Below are positions 17,194 through 24,498 of a DNA stretch of 27,316 bases, piece after piece. The stretch's first letter is position 1; each line of letters begins with the position of its first letter. A program made the translations under genes and the position numbers. The notes below the pieces were generated by a model. That model searched no databases. It was given only the letters and a program-made list of their open reading frames with translations, and was not told where the DNA came from. This stretch comes from CAIUGU01 sp031398625 (lineage in GTDB: Bacteria; Pseudomonadota; Gammaproteobacteria; Steroidobacterales; Steroidobacteraceae): NCBI GenBank assembly GCA_031398625.1, contig JANNNQ010000205.1, positions 1 through 27,316 on the forward strand. Direction: 5' to 3'.

Positions 17194-17706
17194 TCAGCCC
17201 GCGCCCTTGCGCTGGTGATACTTGATGACGAGGCTCAGGTGCCAGAGGGCGCCGAGCACGATGTACCCCGTGAGCGCCGCCAGCAGGCCGAGTACGAAGC
17301 AGCCGAGGAAGAAGGGTTTCCATACTGGCAGCAGGTCGTTGATGAACCAGTCTGCGGAAAACTGGAACGTGAAGGGCTGCATTGGCACCCCGAGCAGGAA
17401 GCTGCCCAGCCAGTATGCAACGAAGTAGATCGGTACCATCGTCAAGGGATTGTTGACGAACACCGTGGCGATGGCCACGGGAATGTTGACGCGCAGCGCG
17501 AGCGCGAGCAGGGCTGCGATGACCGGATGCAACGGCAGCGGGGAGCAGCAGATGAACAGCCCGATCGCGAAGGCGCGCGTGACGCTGCGGCGGTTGAGGC
17601 TCCAGTAGACCGGGTCCTCAAGCAGCGTGCGAAAGGGCTTGAGGAAGCGGCTTTCCCGCCATTCGTGGCGGCGGCGGATCAGTCGCTTGAAGACACGGCG
17701 GGGCAT
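17194..17706 (-). CDS. DUF2062 membrane protein
   Basis: 170 residues. A basic N-terminus (MPRRVFKRLIRRRHEWR) precedes hydrophobic segments typical of DUF2062: RAFAIGLFICCSPLPLHPVIAA, then LRVNIPVAIATVFVNNPLT (the conserved NNPxT motif), YFVAYWLGSFLLGV and a C-terminal helix LGCFVLGLLAALTGYIVLGAL. Function unknown; the family is common next to comEC or glycosyltransferases. ATG 17706 fits homologue N-termini, but no Shine-Dalgarno sequence is evident. It is head-to-head with comEC with at most 42 bp between start codons, so its promoter must lie inside comEC or be shared. Confidence 0.87.
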   Translation of the reverse strand: MPRRVFKRLIRRRHEWRESRFLKPFRTLLEDPVYWSLNRRSVTRAFAIGLFICCSPLPLHPVIAALLALALRVNIPVAIATVFVNNPLTMVPIYFVAYWLGSFLLGVPMQPFTFQFSADWFINDLLPVWKPFFLGCFVLGLLAALTGYIVLGALWHLSLVIKYHQRKGAG

Positions 17707-17748
17707 GGAGTGCCGAAGTTTATCCGTTATTCCCCGGGCCAGCCGGGA

Positions 17749-20085
17749 ATGTTTGCCGGTGCAATGGCGCTGTTGCTCGGCTCTTGCTGCGTGCATGGCC
17801 TGTCTGAGTTACCCGATGCCCGCGTGTTGAGTGCACCGCTCGGACTGGCGCTCGTCATGAGCCTGGTGTTGCGCTGGCGCTTGCTCGCCTCGTGCCTCGC
17901 GGGCTTCGCCTGGACGTGGGGACATGCAGCGTTGCAGCTGGCCAATGACCTGCCTGCCGCACTCGAAGGCGAGGATGTAGAAGTTGCCGGGTATGTCGCG
18001 TCGATCCCCGAGGCCACCGCTGCCGGTCCGCGGTTCATGCTCGACGTTGTGCATCAGCCGGGTGCGGGACAATTGCCGCGCAGGATCGAACTGACCTGGT
18101 ATGACGCTCCTGCGTTGCCTGCGGCGGGCGAGCGGTGGCAGTTCACGGTCCGCCTGCGCCGCCGTCACGGCTTCGCGAATCCCGGCGGCTTCGACTATGA
18201 GGCGCAACTGTTCCGCGAGCGGATCGGCGCCACCGGGTATGTGCGTGAAGCGGGAGAGAATGTCCGTCTGTCCGAGCCCTCATGGCGGTACCCGGTCCTG
18301 CGGTTGCGGGCCGTGATTGCCGATCGCCTTGGGCAGGTCCTGGCAGGCAATCCGCAGCTCGGCATCGTGCAGGGCTTGAGTGTCGGCGAACGGCAGAACA
18401 TGACGCCGGAGCAATGGCGCGTGTTCGCCGCGACGGGTACCAGCCACCTGATGGCGATCTCGGGCCTGCATATTGCGATGGTGGCGGCGTTGAGTGCCGG
18501 ACTGGGAGGCTGCGCAGTACGATTGCCCGGCATGCAACGGCGCCGCTTCACCGCCGTCGATGGCCGGGCTGCCGGCGGGATCTGCGGTGCACTCATTTAC
18601 TCTGCGCTGGCTGGATTCGGCGTGCCGGCCCAGCGAACGCTGGTGATGCTGGCGATCTACTGCGGTGCGCGTCTGCTCCGTCGCGAACTGCGTGCAACGC
18701 AGGGGCTTGGGCTATCGATCGTTGCGGTCCTCGTGCTCGACCCGTTCGCGCCACTCTCCGTGGGGGCGTGGCTGTCCTTCGGTGCGGTGGGGGCGATCCT
18801 GTGGCTGCTGTCCGGAAGGGTGCGTGAGCGGGGGTCTCGTCGCGGGTTGCAGCTCAAGGAGTTCCTCAAGGTCCAGGGCGCCGTCACCCTCGGCCTGCTG
18901 CCGTTGCTGGTCGTCACCTTCGGGGCCGTTTCGCTGGTCTCGCCACTGGTCAATCTCCTCGCAATCCCCTTCTTTACGTTGATCGTCGTACCGCTGGTGC
19001 TCGTGGCAAGCGCGGGTGCGTTGCTCCTGCCAGCGGTCGGAGAGCCGTTGCTCGCGATAGCCGCCTGGCTGCTTGACCTGGCCTGGCCGGCGCTTGCAGC
19101 AGCCGCCACGTTGGCGCACTCCGTCTGGTATCCCGCCAGCAGCCCACTTTGGGCCGTATTGCTGCTGGGTCTCGGAGCGGCGCTGGCCTGCGCCCCTGGC
19201 TTTGCGCCGACGCGGCTGGCAGGCGCCTTGCTCTGCCTGCCTGCGCTCTTCTGGCAACCGGTCCGGCTCGGGCCAGGCGAATTCCGGTTGACGGTGCTCG
19301 ATGTGGGGCAAGGCCTCGCCGCCACGATTGAAACCCGTTCGCACACGCTGCTGTATGACGCGGGGCCCGCCTTCCAGAGCGGACGGGATACCGGGGAGAT
19401 GGTGGTGCTGCCATACCTCCGCAGCCGAGGGGTTCGCCGGCTTGATGCGGTCATCGTCAGCCATGGGGATCTGGATCATGCGGGCGGCATGCCGTCAGTC
19501 CTCGCTGGCATGCCAGTCGATCGCGTGCTCGCCAGTCCGTCCGTGCAGTTCGACAACGTCGAGCCGGAGCCGTGCGTGCGTGGCCTGCGCTGGCAATGGG
19601 ACGGCGTGGAATTCTCAACTCTGCATCCCGATCCGGAGAGCGGCTTCCAGAGCGACAACGATGCCTCGTGTGTTCTGCACATAAAAGGGGTGGGGGGCAG
19701 TGCGGTGTTGCTCGGAGATATCGAACGTTCCGCAGAGGCCGAGCTGGTCGAGTCGTCGCTCGTCGGGTCCACCGGCCTGGTGGTCGCCGCCCATCATGGC
19801 AGCCGCACTTCTTCCACCCCTGCGCTGGTCGACGCACTTGCCGCGCGCCATGTGCTGTTCGCCGTCGGGTATCGCAATCGCTGGGGATTTCCCCGACCCG
19901 ATGTGGTCGAGCGCTGGCAGGCCGCGGGCGCACTGGCGCATACGACTGCGGGTTCCGGGGCGATCGGGTTTCTCGTGAGCCGCGCAGGGATCCAGCCACC
20001 CGACCTGTATCGCCAGACCCATCGCCGCTACTGGCATGCAGAGGCCGAAGATCCCGAGGGCCTGCCGCCAGCCGGACCTCGGTGA
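17749..20085 (+). CDS. comEC: DNA internalization channel protein ComEC/Rec2
   Basis: ComEC forms the inner-membrane channel for single-stranded DNA during natural transformation. The 778-residue product has an N-terminal hydrophobic segment and a soluble DUF4131-type domain (about residues 75-170). A multi-helix Competence domain follows, beginning near GLSVGERQNMTPEQWRVFAATGTSHLMAISGLH. The C-terminal metallo-beta-lactamase domain has HGDLDHAGG (572-580) and AAHHGSRTSS (HHGS at 682-685). ATG 17749 starts just before the first helix; GTG 17710, with GGGG 6 nt upstream, would add 13 residues and leave only 3 bp to the divergent start. Whether this organism is transformable cannot be judged from this window. 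Confidence 0.93.
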   Translation: MFAGAMALLLGSCCVHGLSELPDARVLSAPLGLALVMSLVLRWRLLASCLAGFAWTWGHAALQLANDLPAALEGEDVEVAGYVASIPEATAAGPRFMLDVVHQPGAGQLPRRIELTWYDAPALPAAGERWQFTVRLRRRHGFANPGGFDYEAQLFRERIGATGYVREAGENVRLSEPSWRYPVLRLRAVIADRLGQVLAGNPQLGIVQGLSVGERQNMTPEQWRVFAATGTSHLMAISGLHIAMVAALSAGLGGCAVRLPGMQRRRFTAVDGRAAGGICGALIYSALAGFGVPAQRTLVMLAIYCGARLLRRELRATQGLGLSIVAVLVLDPFAPLSVGAWLSFGAVGAILWLLSGRVRERGSRRGLQLKEFLKVQGAVTLGLLPLLVVTFGAVSLVSPLVNLLAIPFFTLIVVPLVLVASAGALLLPAVGEPLLAIAAWLLDLAWPALAAAATLAHSVWYPASSPLWAVLLLGLGAALACAPGFAPTRLAGALLCLPALFWQPVRLGPGEFRLTVLDVGQGLAATIETRSHTLLYDAGPAFQSGRDTGEMVVLPYLRSRGVRRLDAVIVSHGDLDHAGGMPSVLAGMPVDRVLASPSVQFDNVEPEPCVRGLRWQWDGVEFSTLHPDPESGFQSDNDASCVLHIKGVGGSAVLLGDIERSAEAELVESSLVGSTGLVVAAHHGSRTSSTPALVDALAARHVLFAVGYRNRWGFPRPDVVERWQAAGALAHTTAGSGAIGFLVSRAGIQPPDLYRQTHRRYWHAEAEDPEGLPPAGPR

Positions 20086-20110
20086 CCGGCCCGCCCGTCT
20101 TCCTGATACT
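20082..20110 (+). promoter_or_regulatory. Candidate promoter for exbB-exbD-msbA
   Basis: GTGACC (20082-20087) and GATACT (20105-20110) are separated by 17 bp and match the sigma-70 consensus at four of six positions each. They overlap the end of comEC and lie about 50 bp before exbB. Weak but correctly spaced. Confidence 0.28.
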
Positions 20111-20161
20111 ATGCGCCCCGGTCAGGAACAGCCGGCGCTTGCAGAACAAACACCCGATCCC

Positions 20162-20791
20162 ATGTTCGAAATCGTGAAGTCCGGCGGCATCATGATGGTG
20201 CCGATCATCCTGTGTTCGATCATTGCCGCGGCGATCATTCTCGAGCGTCTCTGGACGCTGCAGCAGGGGCGCGTCGTGCCGCCCGAGCTGACCGAGAAAG
20301 TGTGGCGCTGGGTCGAGACCGGCCAGCTCCAGGACAAGCACATCCTCGCGCTGCGGCAGAACTCACCGCTGGGCAAGATCCTGGCTGCAGGCCTCGCCCA
20401 CCGCCATCGCGACCGCACGATCATCAAGGAATCCATCGAGGACACGGGCCGGCATGTCCTGCACGAACTCGAGCGCTACCTGAATGCCCTGGCGACGATT
20501 GCCGCCATTTCGCCGCTGCTCGGCCTGCTCGGGACGGTATTCGGCATGGTGCGGACCTTCAATGCGATCAGCAGCGTGGGCGTCGGTGATCCCATGGCGC
20601 TGTCTGCCGGCATCGGCGAAGCGCTCATCGCGACGGCGGCCGGCCTGATGGTGGCCATCCCCGCGGTGATCGGGTACCGGTACCTGCGCCGCCGCGTCGA
20701 CGGCCTCGTCGTCGACATGGAAGTCGAAGCCATCAAGCTGCTGCACGCACTCGAAGACGAACCGTCCACCGCTGCAACCGAGCCGGGCTGA
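20162..20791 (+). CDS. exbB: MotA/TolQ/ExbB-family proton channel protein
   Basis: 209 residues, with an N-terminal helix (MMVPIILCSIIAAAIILERLW), a cytoplasmic region, and two further helices around YLNALATIAAISPLLGLLGTVFGM and IATAAGLMVAIPAVIGYRYL. The SPLLGLLGTVxGM block is the family signature. With the ExbD-like partner it forms a proton-driven energiser for a TonB- or Tol-like system; no tonB is in the window. ATG 20162 fits homologues that begin MFEIV, although no Shine-Dalgarno is seen; ATG 20111 would add 17 residues. In several gammaproteobacterial lineages this pair sits just before msbA. Confidence 0.9.
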   Translation: MFEIVKSGGIMMVPIILCSIIAAAIILERLWTLQQGRVVPPELTEKVWRWVETGQLQDKHILALRQNSPLGKILAAGLAHRHRDRTIIKESIEDTGRHVLHELERYLNALATIAAISPLLGLLGTVFGMVRTFNAISSVGVGDPMALSAGIGEALIATAAGLMVAIPAVIGYRYLRRRVDGLVVDMEVEAIKLLHALEDEPSTAATEPG

Positions 20792-20797
20792 TCCCAG

Positions 20798-21244
20798 GTG
20801 AACCTGCGCAAGAATGCCGATCGCGGCGAAGACCCGGAAATCACCGTGGTCTCGTTCATCGACGTGCTGCTGTGCCTGCTGATCTTCTTCATTGCCTCGA
20901 CCACGTTCGTCGACGAAACGCGGATCAAGGTGCAGCTGCCCGAAGCCAGCGCGGAAGCCGAGTCGCAGCCGGCGCGTGACGTCATCGAGATCACGATCAC
21001 CCGCCAGGGCAGCTACAGCGTCAACGGCCGCGGGCTCATCAACAGCAGTGCGCAGACCCTCTCCGCGGCGGTACTGCAGGTGTCACCGGAGGCCCGCGAC
21101 CTGCCCGTCACGATCCGCGCCGATGGCCAGACCTCCCACCAGTCCGTCGTGACGGCCATGGATGTCGTCGGGCGCCTCGGCTTCCGGTCCATCAACATCG
21201 CCACGACGAATGAAGGTGGGGAAGCGCCTGGGGCAACGCCGTGA
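20798..21244 (+). CDS. exbD: ExbD/TolR-family biopolymer transport protein
   Basis: 148 residues: a short cytoplasmic tail, a single membrane helix with the proton-carrying Asp22 (SFIDVLLCLLIFFIAS), and a periplasmic domain containing VTIRADGQTSHQSVVTAMDVVGRLGF, the conserved ExbD/TolR C-terminal motif. It starts with GTG 6 bp after exbB and overlaps the msbA start by 4 nt (GTGA), indicating tight coupling. It is the stator partner of the ExbB-like channel. Confidence 0.9.
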   Translation: MNLRKNADRGEDPEITVVSFIDVLLCLLIFFIASTTFVDETRIKVQLPEASAEAESQPARDVIEITITRQGSYSVNGRGLINSSAQTLSAAVLQVSPEARDLPVTIRADGQTSHQSVVTAMDVVGRLGFRSINIATTNEGGEAPGATP

Positions 21245-22989
21245 CCCGTGCACCGCCCCTCACCCAGGATGCGATGCAGACCTACCTGCGGCTGCTCACG
21301 TATCTCAAGCCGCATCTCGGGATGTTCCTCTTCGGCGTGCTTGGCATGACGCTGTTTGCCGCGACCGAAGCGGCCTGGGCGTGGTTCATCAAGTTCTTCC
21401 TCGACGGCACGTTCACCAATCGGGACGAGCGGATGATGACGCTGGTCCCCATCGCGCTGATCGGCCTGTTCGTCCTCCGCGGGATCGGTGACTTCATCCA
21501 GGTCTATGCACCCGGTTACGTCGGGCGCCACATCGTGAAGCGGCTGCGTGCCCAGATCTTCGACCACTTCCTCAACCTGCCGATCGCGTTCTACGACCGC
21601 AGCTCGTCGGGCATGCTGCTGTCGCGGCTGACCTACAACACCGAGCAGGTGGCGCAGGCGACGACCGACTCCGTCACCATCTTCATCCGCGATTCGCTGA
21701 CCATCGTGCTGTTGCTGGGCTACCTGTTCTATCTCGATGCGAAGCTGACCGCGCTGGCCCTGATCACGGCGCCCATCCTCGCGTGGCTGATCACCTTCAT
21801 CAATCGTCAGTTCCGCCGTTACAGCCGCCGCATCCAGAATTCGATGGGCGATGTCACGCGCATTGCCAAGGAAGCGATCGAGGCCCCGCGCGTCATCAAG
21901 GTGTTCAACGCACAGGCGTACGAGAACGCCCAGTTCGAAAGCGTGAACGAACACAACCGCAGTTCGAACATGAAGCTGCTGCTGACGCGTGGCCTGTCGA
22001 ATCCCGTCGTCCAGACGTTGTCTGCCATCGGCATGTCGGCCGTGCTGTTCGTTGCCACCCGCTCGGCGATTGCGGGCGAACTGACCGTCGGCGAGTTCAC
22101 GGCCTTCATCGGCGGGCTCGTCATGGTCACGGCGCCACTGCGTCGGTTGGTGAATGTCGCGGGCCCGCTGCAGCAGGGCATCGCCGCGGGGCAGAGCATT
22201 TTCGAGCTGCTGGACGAGCTGCCGGAACCGCAGAGTGGCGCGGTGAAGATCGATCGTGCAAAGGGGGATGTGGAGTTCCGGCAGGTGGGGTTCTCCTACG
22301 AAGCGGGCAAGGGCATCGCACTGAACGACGTGTCGCTCACCGTTCCCGCCGGGCAGACGCTGGCGATAGTGGGCCGGTCGGGCAGTTGCAAATCGACGCT
22401 GGTCAGCCTGCTGCCGCGCTTCTACGAGGCGACGAGCGGCACGGTGCTGCTCGATGGCCGTGATGTGCGCGAATACAACCTGCACAGCCTCCGCCAGCAG
22501 GTCAGCCTGGTCAGCCAGGACGTCATCCTGTTCAACGACACGATCCGCGCCAACATCGCGTTCGGCCGTGACGCCAGTCCCGAGGATATCGACCGCGCTG
22601 CTGCGGCCGCCCACGTCCTCGAGTTCACCAGGGACTACCCCGAGGGTCTCGAGACGATGGTCGGTGATCGCGGAGTGCTGCTGTCCGGCGGCCAGAAGCA
22701 GCGCATCGCCATCGCCCGCGCACTGCTCAAGAACTCGCCCATCCTGATTCTCGACGAGGCGACTTCCGCACTCGACACCGAGTCGGAGCGCGTCATCCAG
22801 TCCGCGCTCGAAGGCCTGATGCAGGGGCGCACGACGCTCGTGATCGCGCACCGCCTGTCCACCATCGAGAAGGCGGACCGCATCGTCGTGATGGAAGGAG
22901 GCCGCATCGTCGAGAGCGGCAGCCATGCGGAGCTGCTCGCGAGGGAGGGGCAGTACGCCAGCCTGCACCGCCTGCAGTTCAATGAGTGA
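21241..22989 (+). CDS. msbA: Lipid A export ATP-binding/permease protein MsbA with an unusual Walker A
   Basis: MsbA flips lipid A core across the inner membrane. The product is 582 residues, exactly the E. coli length, with six N-terminal membrane helices and a C-terminal nucleotide-binding domain. Visible motifs are the Q-loop (QQVSLVSQDVILFNDTI), signature LSGGQKQRIAIARAL, Walker B ILILDEATSALD and the switch His in IAHRLST. The Walker A reads GRSGSCKST, with Cys383 where the family has the last glycine of GxxGxGK(S/T); a single G-to-T change in that codon (22387) would explain it. All other motifs are intact, so this is not a decayed gene. GTG start overlaps the exbD stop (GTGA). Confidence 0.94.
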   Translation: MTRAPPLTQDAMQTYLRLLTYLKPHLGMFLFGVLGMTLFAATEAAWAWFIKFFLDGTFTNRDERMMTLVPIALIGLFVLRGIGDFIQVYAPGYVGRHIVKRLRAQIFDHFLNLPIAFYDRSSSGMLLSRLTYNTEQVAQATTDSVTIFIRDSLTIVLLLGYLFYLDAKLTALALITAPILAWLITFINRQFRRYSRRIQNSMGDVTRIAKEAIEAPRVIKVFNAQAYENAQFESVNEHNRSSNMKLLLTRGLSNPVVQTLSAIGMSAVLFVATRSAIAGELTVGEFTAFIGGLVMVTAPLRRLVNVAGPLQQGIAAGQSIFELLDELPEPQSGAVKIDRAKGDVEFRQVGFSYEAGKGIALNDVSLTVPAGQTLAIVGRSGSCKSTLVSLLPRFYEATSGTVLLDGRDVREYNLHSLRQQVSLVSQDVILFNDTIRANIAFGRDASPEDIDRAAAAAHVLEFTRDYPEGLETMVGDRGVLLSGGQKQRIAIARALLKNSPILILDEATSALDTESERVIQSALEGLMQGRTTLVIAHRLSTIEKADRIVVMEGGRIVESGSHAELLAREGQYASLHRLQFNE

Positions 22990-23000
22990 GGCAAAAGTGG

Positions 23001-23034
23001 GGCTTTGGGCGTTGGGCTCTCGGCATTGGCCAGA
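23001..23034 (+). repeat. Degenerate heptamer array (4 units) with GCCAGA end motif, before lpxK
   Basis: GGCTTTG, GGCGTTG, GGCTCTC and GGCATTG run in register (23001-23028) and are followed directly by GCCAGA (23029-23034). It begins 11 bp after the msbA stop and ends 18 bp before the lpxK GTG. No inverted partner array is seen. The units have diverged more than in the other arrays, suggesting an old copy. Confidence 0.8.
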
Positions 23035-23052
23035 GAAGACAGCAGTCCGGCC

Positions 23053-24117
23053 GTGAGTTTCGACAGCGTTCTGCAAGGCATCTGGTACGGGCGGTCCCGC
23101 AGCAGGATGTCGCTCTTCCTGCTGCCTTTTTCCTGGCTGTTTCGTGCAATCGTCGCGCTGCGACGGCTCGCGTACCAGACCGGACTTTTTCGCAGCGTAT
23201 GGGTCGAGCGGCCCGTCATCGTTGTGGGCAACATCACCGTGGGCGGAACGGGGAAGACGCCCGTCGTGCTGTGGCTCGTGGAGCAGCTGCGCGCGGCTGG
23301 GCATACGCCGGGCATCATCAGTCGAGGCTACCGGGGCCGGTCTGCCAGTTGGCCGCTCGACGTCACTGCGGACAGCAACACGATGGAAACGGGCGATGAA
23401 CCCGTGATGCTTGCCCAGCATTCGGGCTGCATTGTCGTGGCGGGGCCGGATCGGGTCGCCGCAGCCCGGCAGGCCATCGCGCGAGGCGCCGACGTGATCG
23501 TCTCGGACGATGGCTTGCAGCACTACCGCCTGGGTCGCAATTGCGAGCTGGCCGTCATCGACGCGCAACGGGGTCTGGGCAACGGGCGACTGTTGCCCGC
23601 GGGGCCGCTACGCGAAACAGCAGACCGGCTGCGGCAGGTCGACGCCATTCTCCTCAAGTCGGCGAGCCTCGAACCGTACCGGTCAGGGCTGGGGCTGTTC
23701 AAACCCCGCGAGCTTCCCGAAGGCCCGACTCCGCGTATCCCGTTCCTCATCCAGGCGGGTTTCGTGCGTTCCCTTGTGACGCTGGAACAACGGACACTGG
23801 CTGATTTCAAGGGACAGCCTGTGCATGCCGTCGCCGGGATCGGCAATCCGGAGGCCTTTTTTGCTACCCTGCGCTCCGCAGGCATCATCGTGCTGGCGCA
23901 TGCGCTGCCGGACCATGCCCGGATCGGTCCTGCGGATCTGGCGTTCGGTGACCCTGCGCCTGTACTGATGACCGAGAAGGATGCAGTCAAGTGTCGTGAC
24001 CACAACGATCCGCGTCTCTGGGTCGTCGTGGCCGATGCGGAGATCGCGCCCGGCCCGGCTTCGCTCCTCATGTCCATTGTCGACTCTGCACTGACCTCGT
24101 CTGCCACTGCCCGCTGA
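23053..24117 (+). CDS. lpxK: Tetraacyldisaccharide 4'-kinase LpxK
   Basis: LpxK phosphorylates the 4' position of the lipid A disaccharide at the inner membrane, directly upstream of Kdo transfer. The 354-residue product begins FDSVLQGIWYGRSRSRMSLFLLP and an amphipathic/membrane segment as in the family, then the P-loop VGNITVGGTGKTP, the SRGYRGR and GDEPVMLA blocks, VIVSDDGLQHYRLGR, and the C-terminal LMTEKDAVKC. GTG 23053 is chosen because it places the family N-terminus correctly; a TTG at 23005 lies inside the heptamer repeat. It follows msbA by 63 bp, an arrangement shared with many Gram-negatives. Confidence 0.94.
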   Translation: MSFDSVLQGIWYGRSRSRMSLFLLPFSWLFRAIVALRRLAYQTGLFRSVWVERPVIVVGNITVGGTGKTPVVLWLVEQLRAAGHTPGIISRGYRGRSASWPLDVTADSNTMETGDEPVMLAQHSGCIVVAGPDRVAAARQAIARGADVIVSDDGLQHYRLGRNCELAVIDAQRGLGNGRLLPAGPLRETADRLRQVDAILLKSASLEPYRSGLGLFKPRELPEGPTPRIPFLIQAGFVRSLVTLEQRTLADFKGQPVHAVAGIGNPEAFFATLRSAGIIVLAHALPDHARIGPADLAFGDPAPVLMTEKDAVKCRDHNDPRLWVVVADAEIAPGPASLLMSIVDSALTSSATAR

Positions 24118-24122
24118 ACTCT

Positions 24123-24311
24123 ATGGACTCCAGACTTCTCGATATTCTCGTGTGTCCCTTGTGCAAGGGACCCTTGCGCTGGCTCAAGACCCGGCAGGAA
24201 CTCGTCTGTCGTGCCGACCGGCTGGCTTTTCCCGTGCGTGATGGCATCCCGGTCATGCTCGAGGAGGAAGCGCGGCAGCTTGCGAGCGATGCGCCGGAGA
24301 TGAAGGAATGA
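24123..24311 (+). CDS. ycaR: Trm112-like/UPF0434 (YcaR family) protein
   Basis: 62 residues, the usual size for this small zinc-ribbon-like family: LLDILVCPLCKGPLRW with the CxxC pair, a third Cys in ELVCRADRLAFPVRDGIPVMLEEEA, which is the family's most conserved segment. The biochemical role in bacteria is not established; eukaryotic Trm112 activates methyltransferases. It lies 5 bp after lpxK and, in typical gammaproteobacterial order, just before kdsB, from which it is separated here by repeats and a MITE-like insertion. Confidence 0.92.
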   Translation: MDSRLLDILVCPLCKGPLRWLKTRQELVCRADRLAFPVRDGIPVMLEEEARQLASDAPEMKE

Positions 24312-24323
24312 AGAGAAGGAAAA

Positions 24324-24493
24324 GGTCTTGGGCTTTAGGGAACCTCTGAAATACGGCCTTCTGAAACTGTCGACGCCTTTTCGACCATGGTCTTTCAGTC
24401 AGTTGGATCGTTGTTCGCCTGGCGCATGTGGGTAAATCAGAGCTTCCTTAGCCATTAGGCTTTCGCCAGAAAATCATCCCCAAGCCCCAAGCC
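24324..24493 (+). repeat. Heptamer element before kdsB, split by a MITE-like insertion
   Basis: Left units GGTCTTG and GGCTTTA (24324-24337) and, after the insertion, GCCATTA and GGCTTTC (24451-24464) are followed by GCCAGA (24465-24470). Two inverted CCAAGCC units lie at 24480-24493, ending 5 bp before the kdsB ATG. Removing 24338-24450 puts all four left units into one continuous 7-nt register, so they were one array before the insertion. Confidence 0.8.
24338..24447. mobile_element. MITE-like element, copy 2 (110 bp)
   Basis: Second copy of the element at 5522-5631, about 91% identical in the same orientation, with ends GGGAACCTCTGA and (reverse complement) GGAAGCTCTGA. It is flanked by a perfect TTA duplication (24335-24337 and 24448-24450). 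It carries no gene. It interrupts the heptamer array in front of kdsB, and the restored register after removal confirms the boundaries. Confidence 0.82.
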
Positions 24494-24498
24494 ATAGA

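Noticed and set aside
17215..17748. Possible long N-terminal extension of comEC
   Set aside because: The frame stays open across the opposite-strand DUF2062 gene, but the predicted residues are charged and unlike ComEC, which begins at a membrane helix near 17749.
23005..23052. TTG start for lpxK giving 16 more residues
   Set aside because: It lies within the degenerate heptamer array, and the extra residues do not match LpxK N-termini; GTG 23053 fits better.
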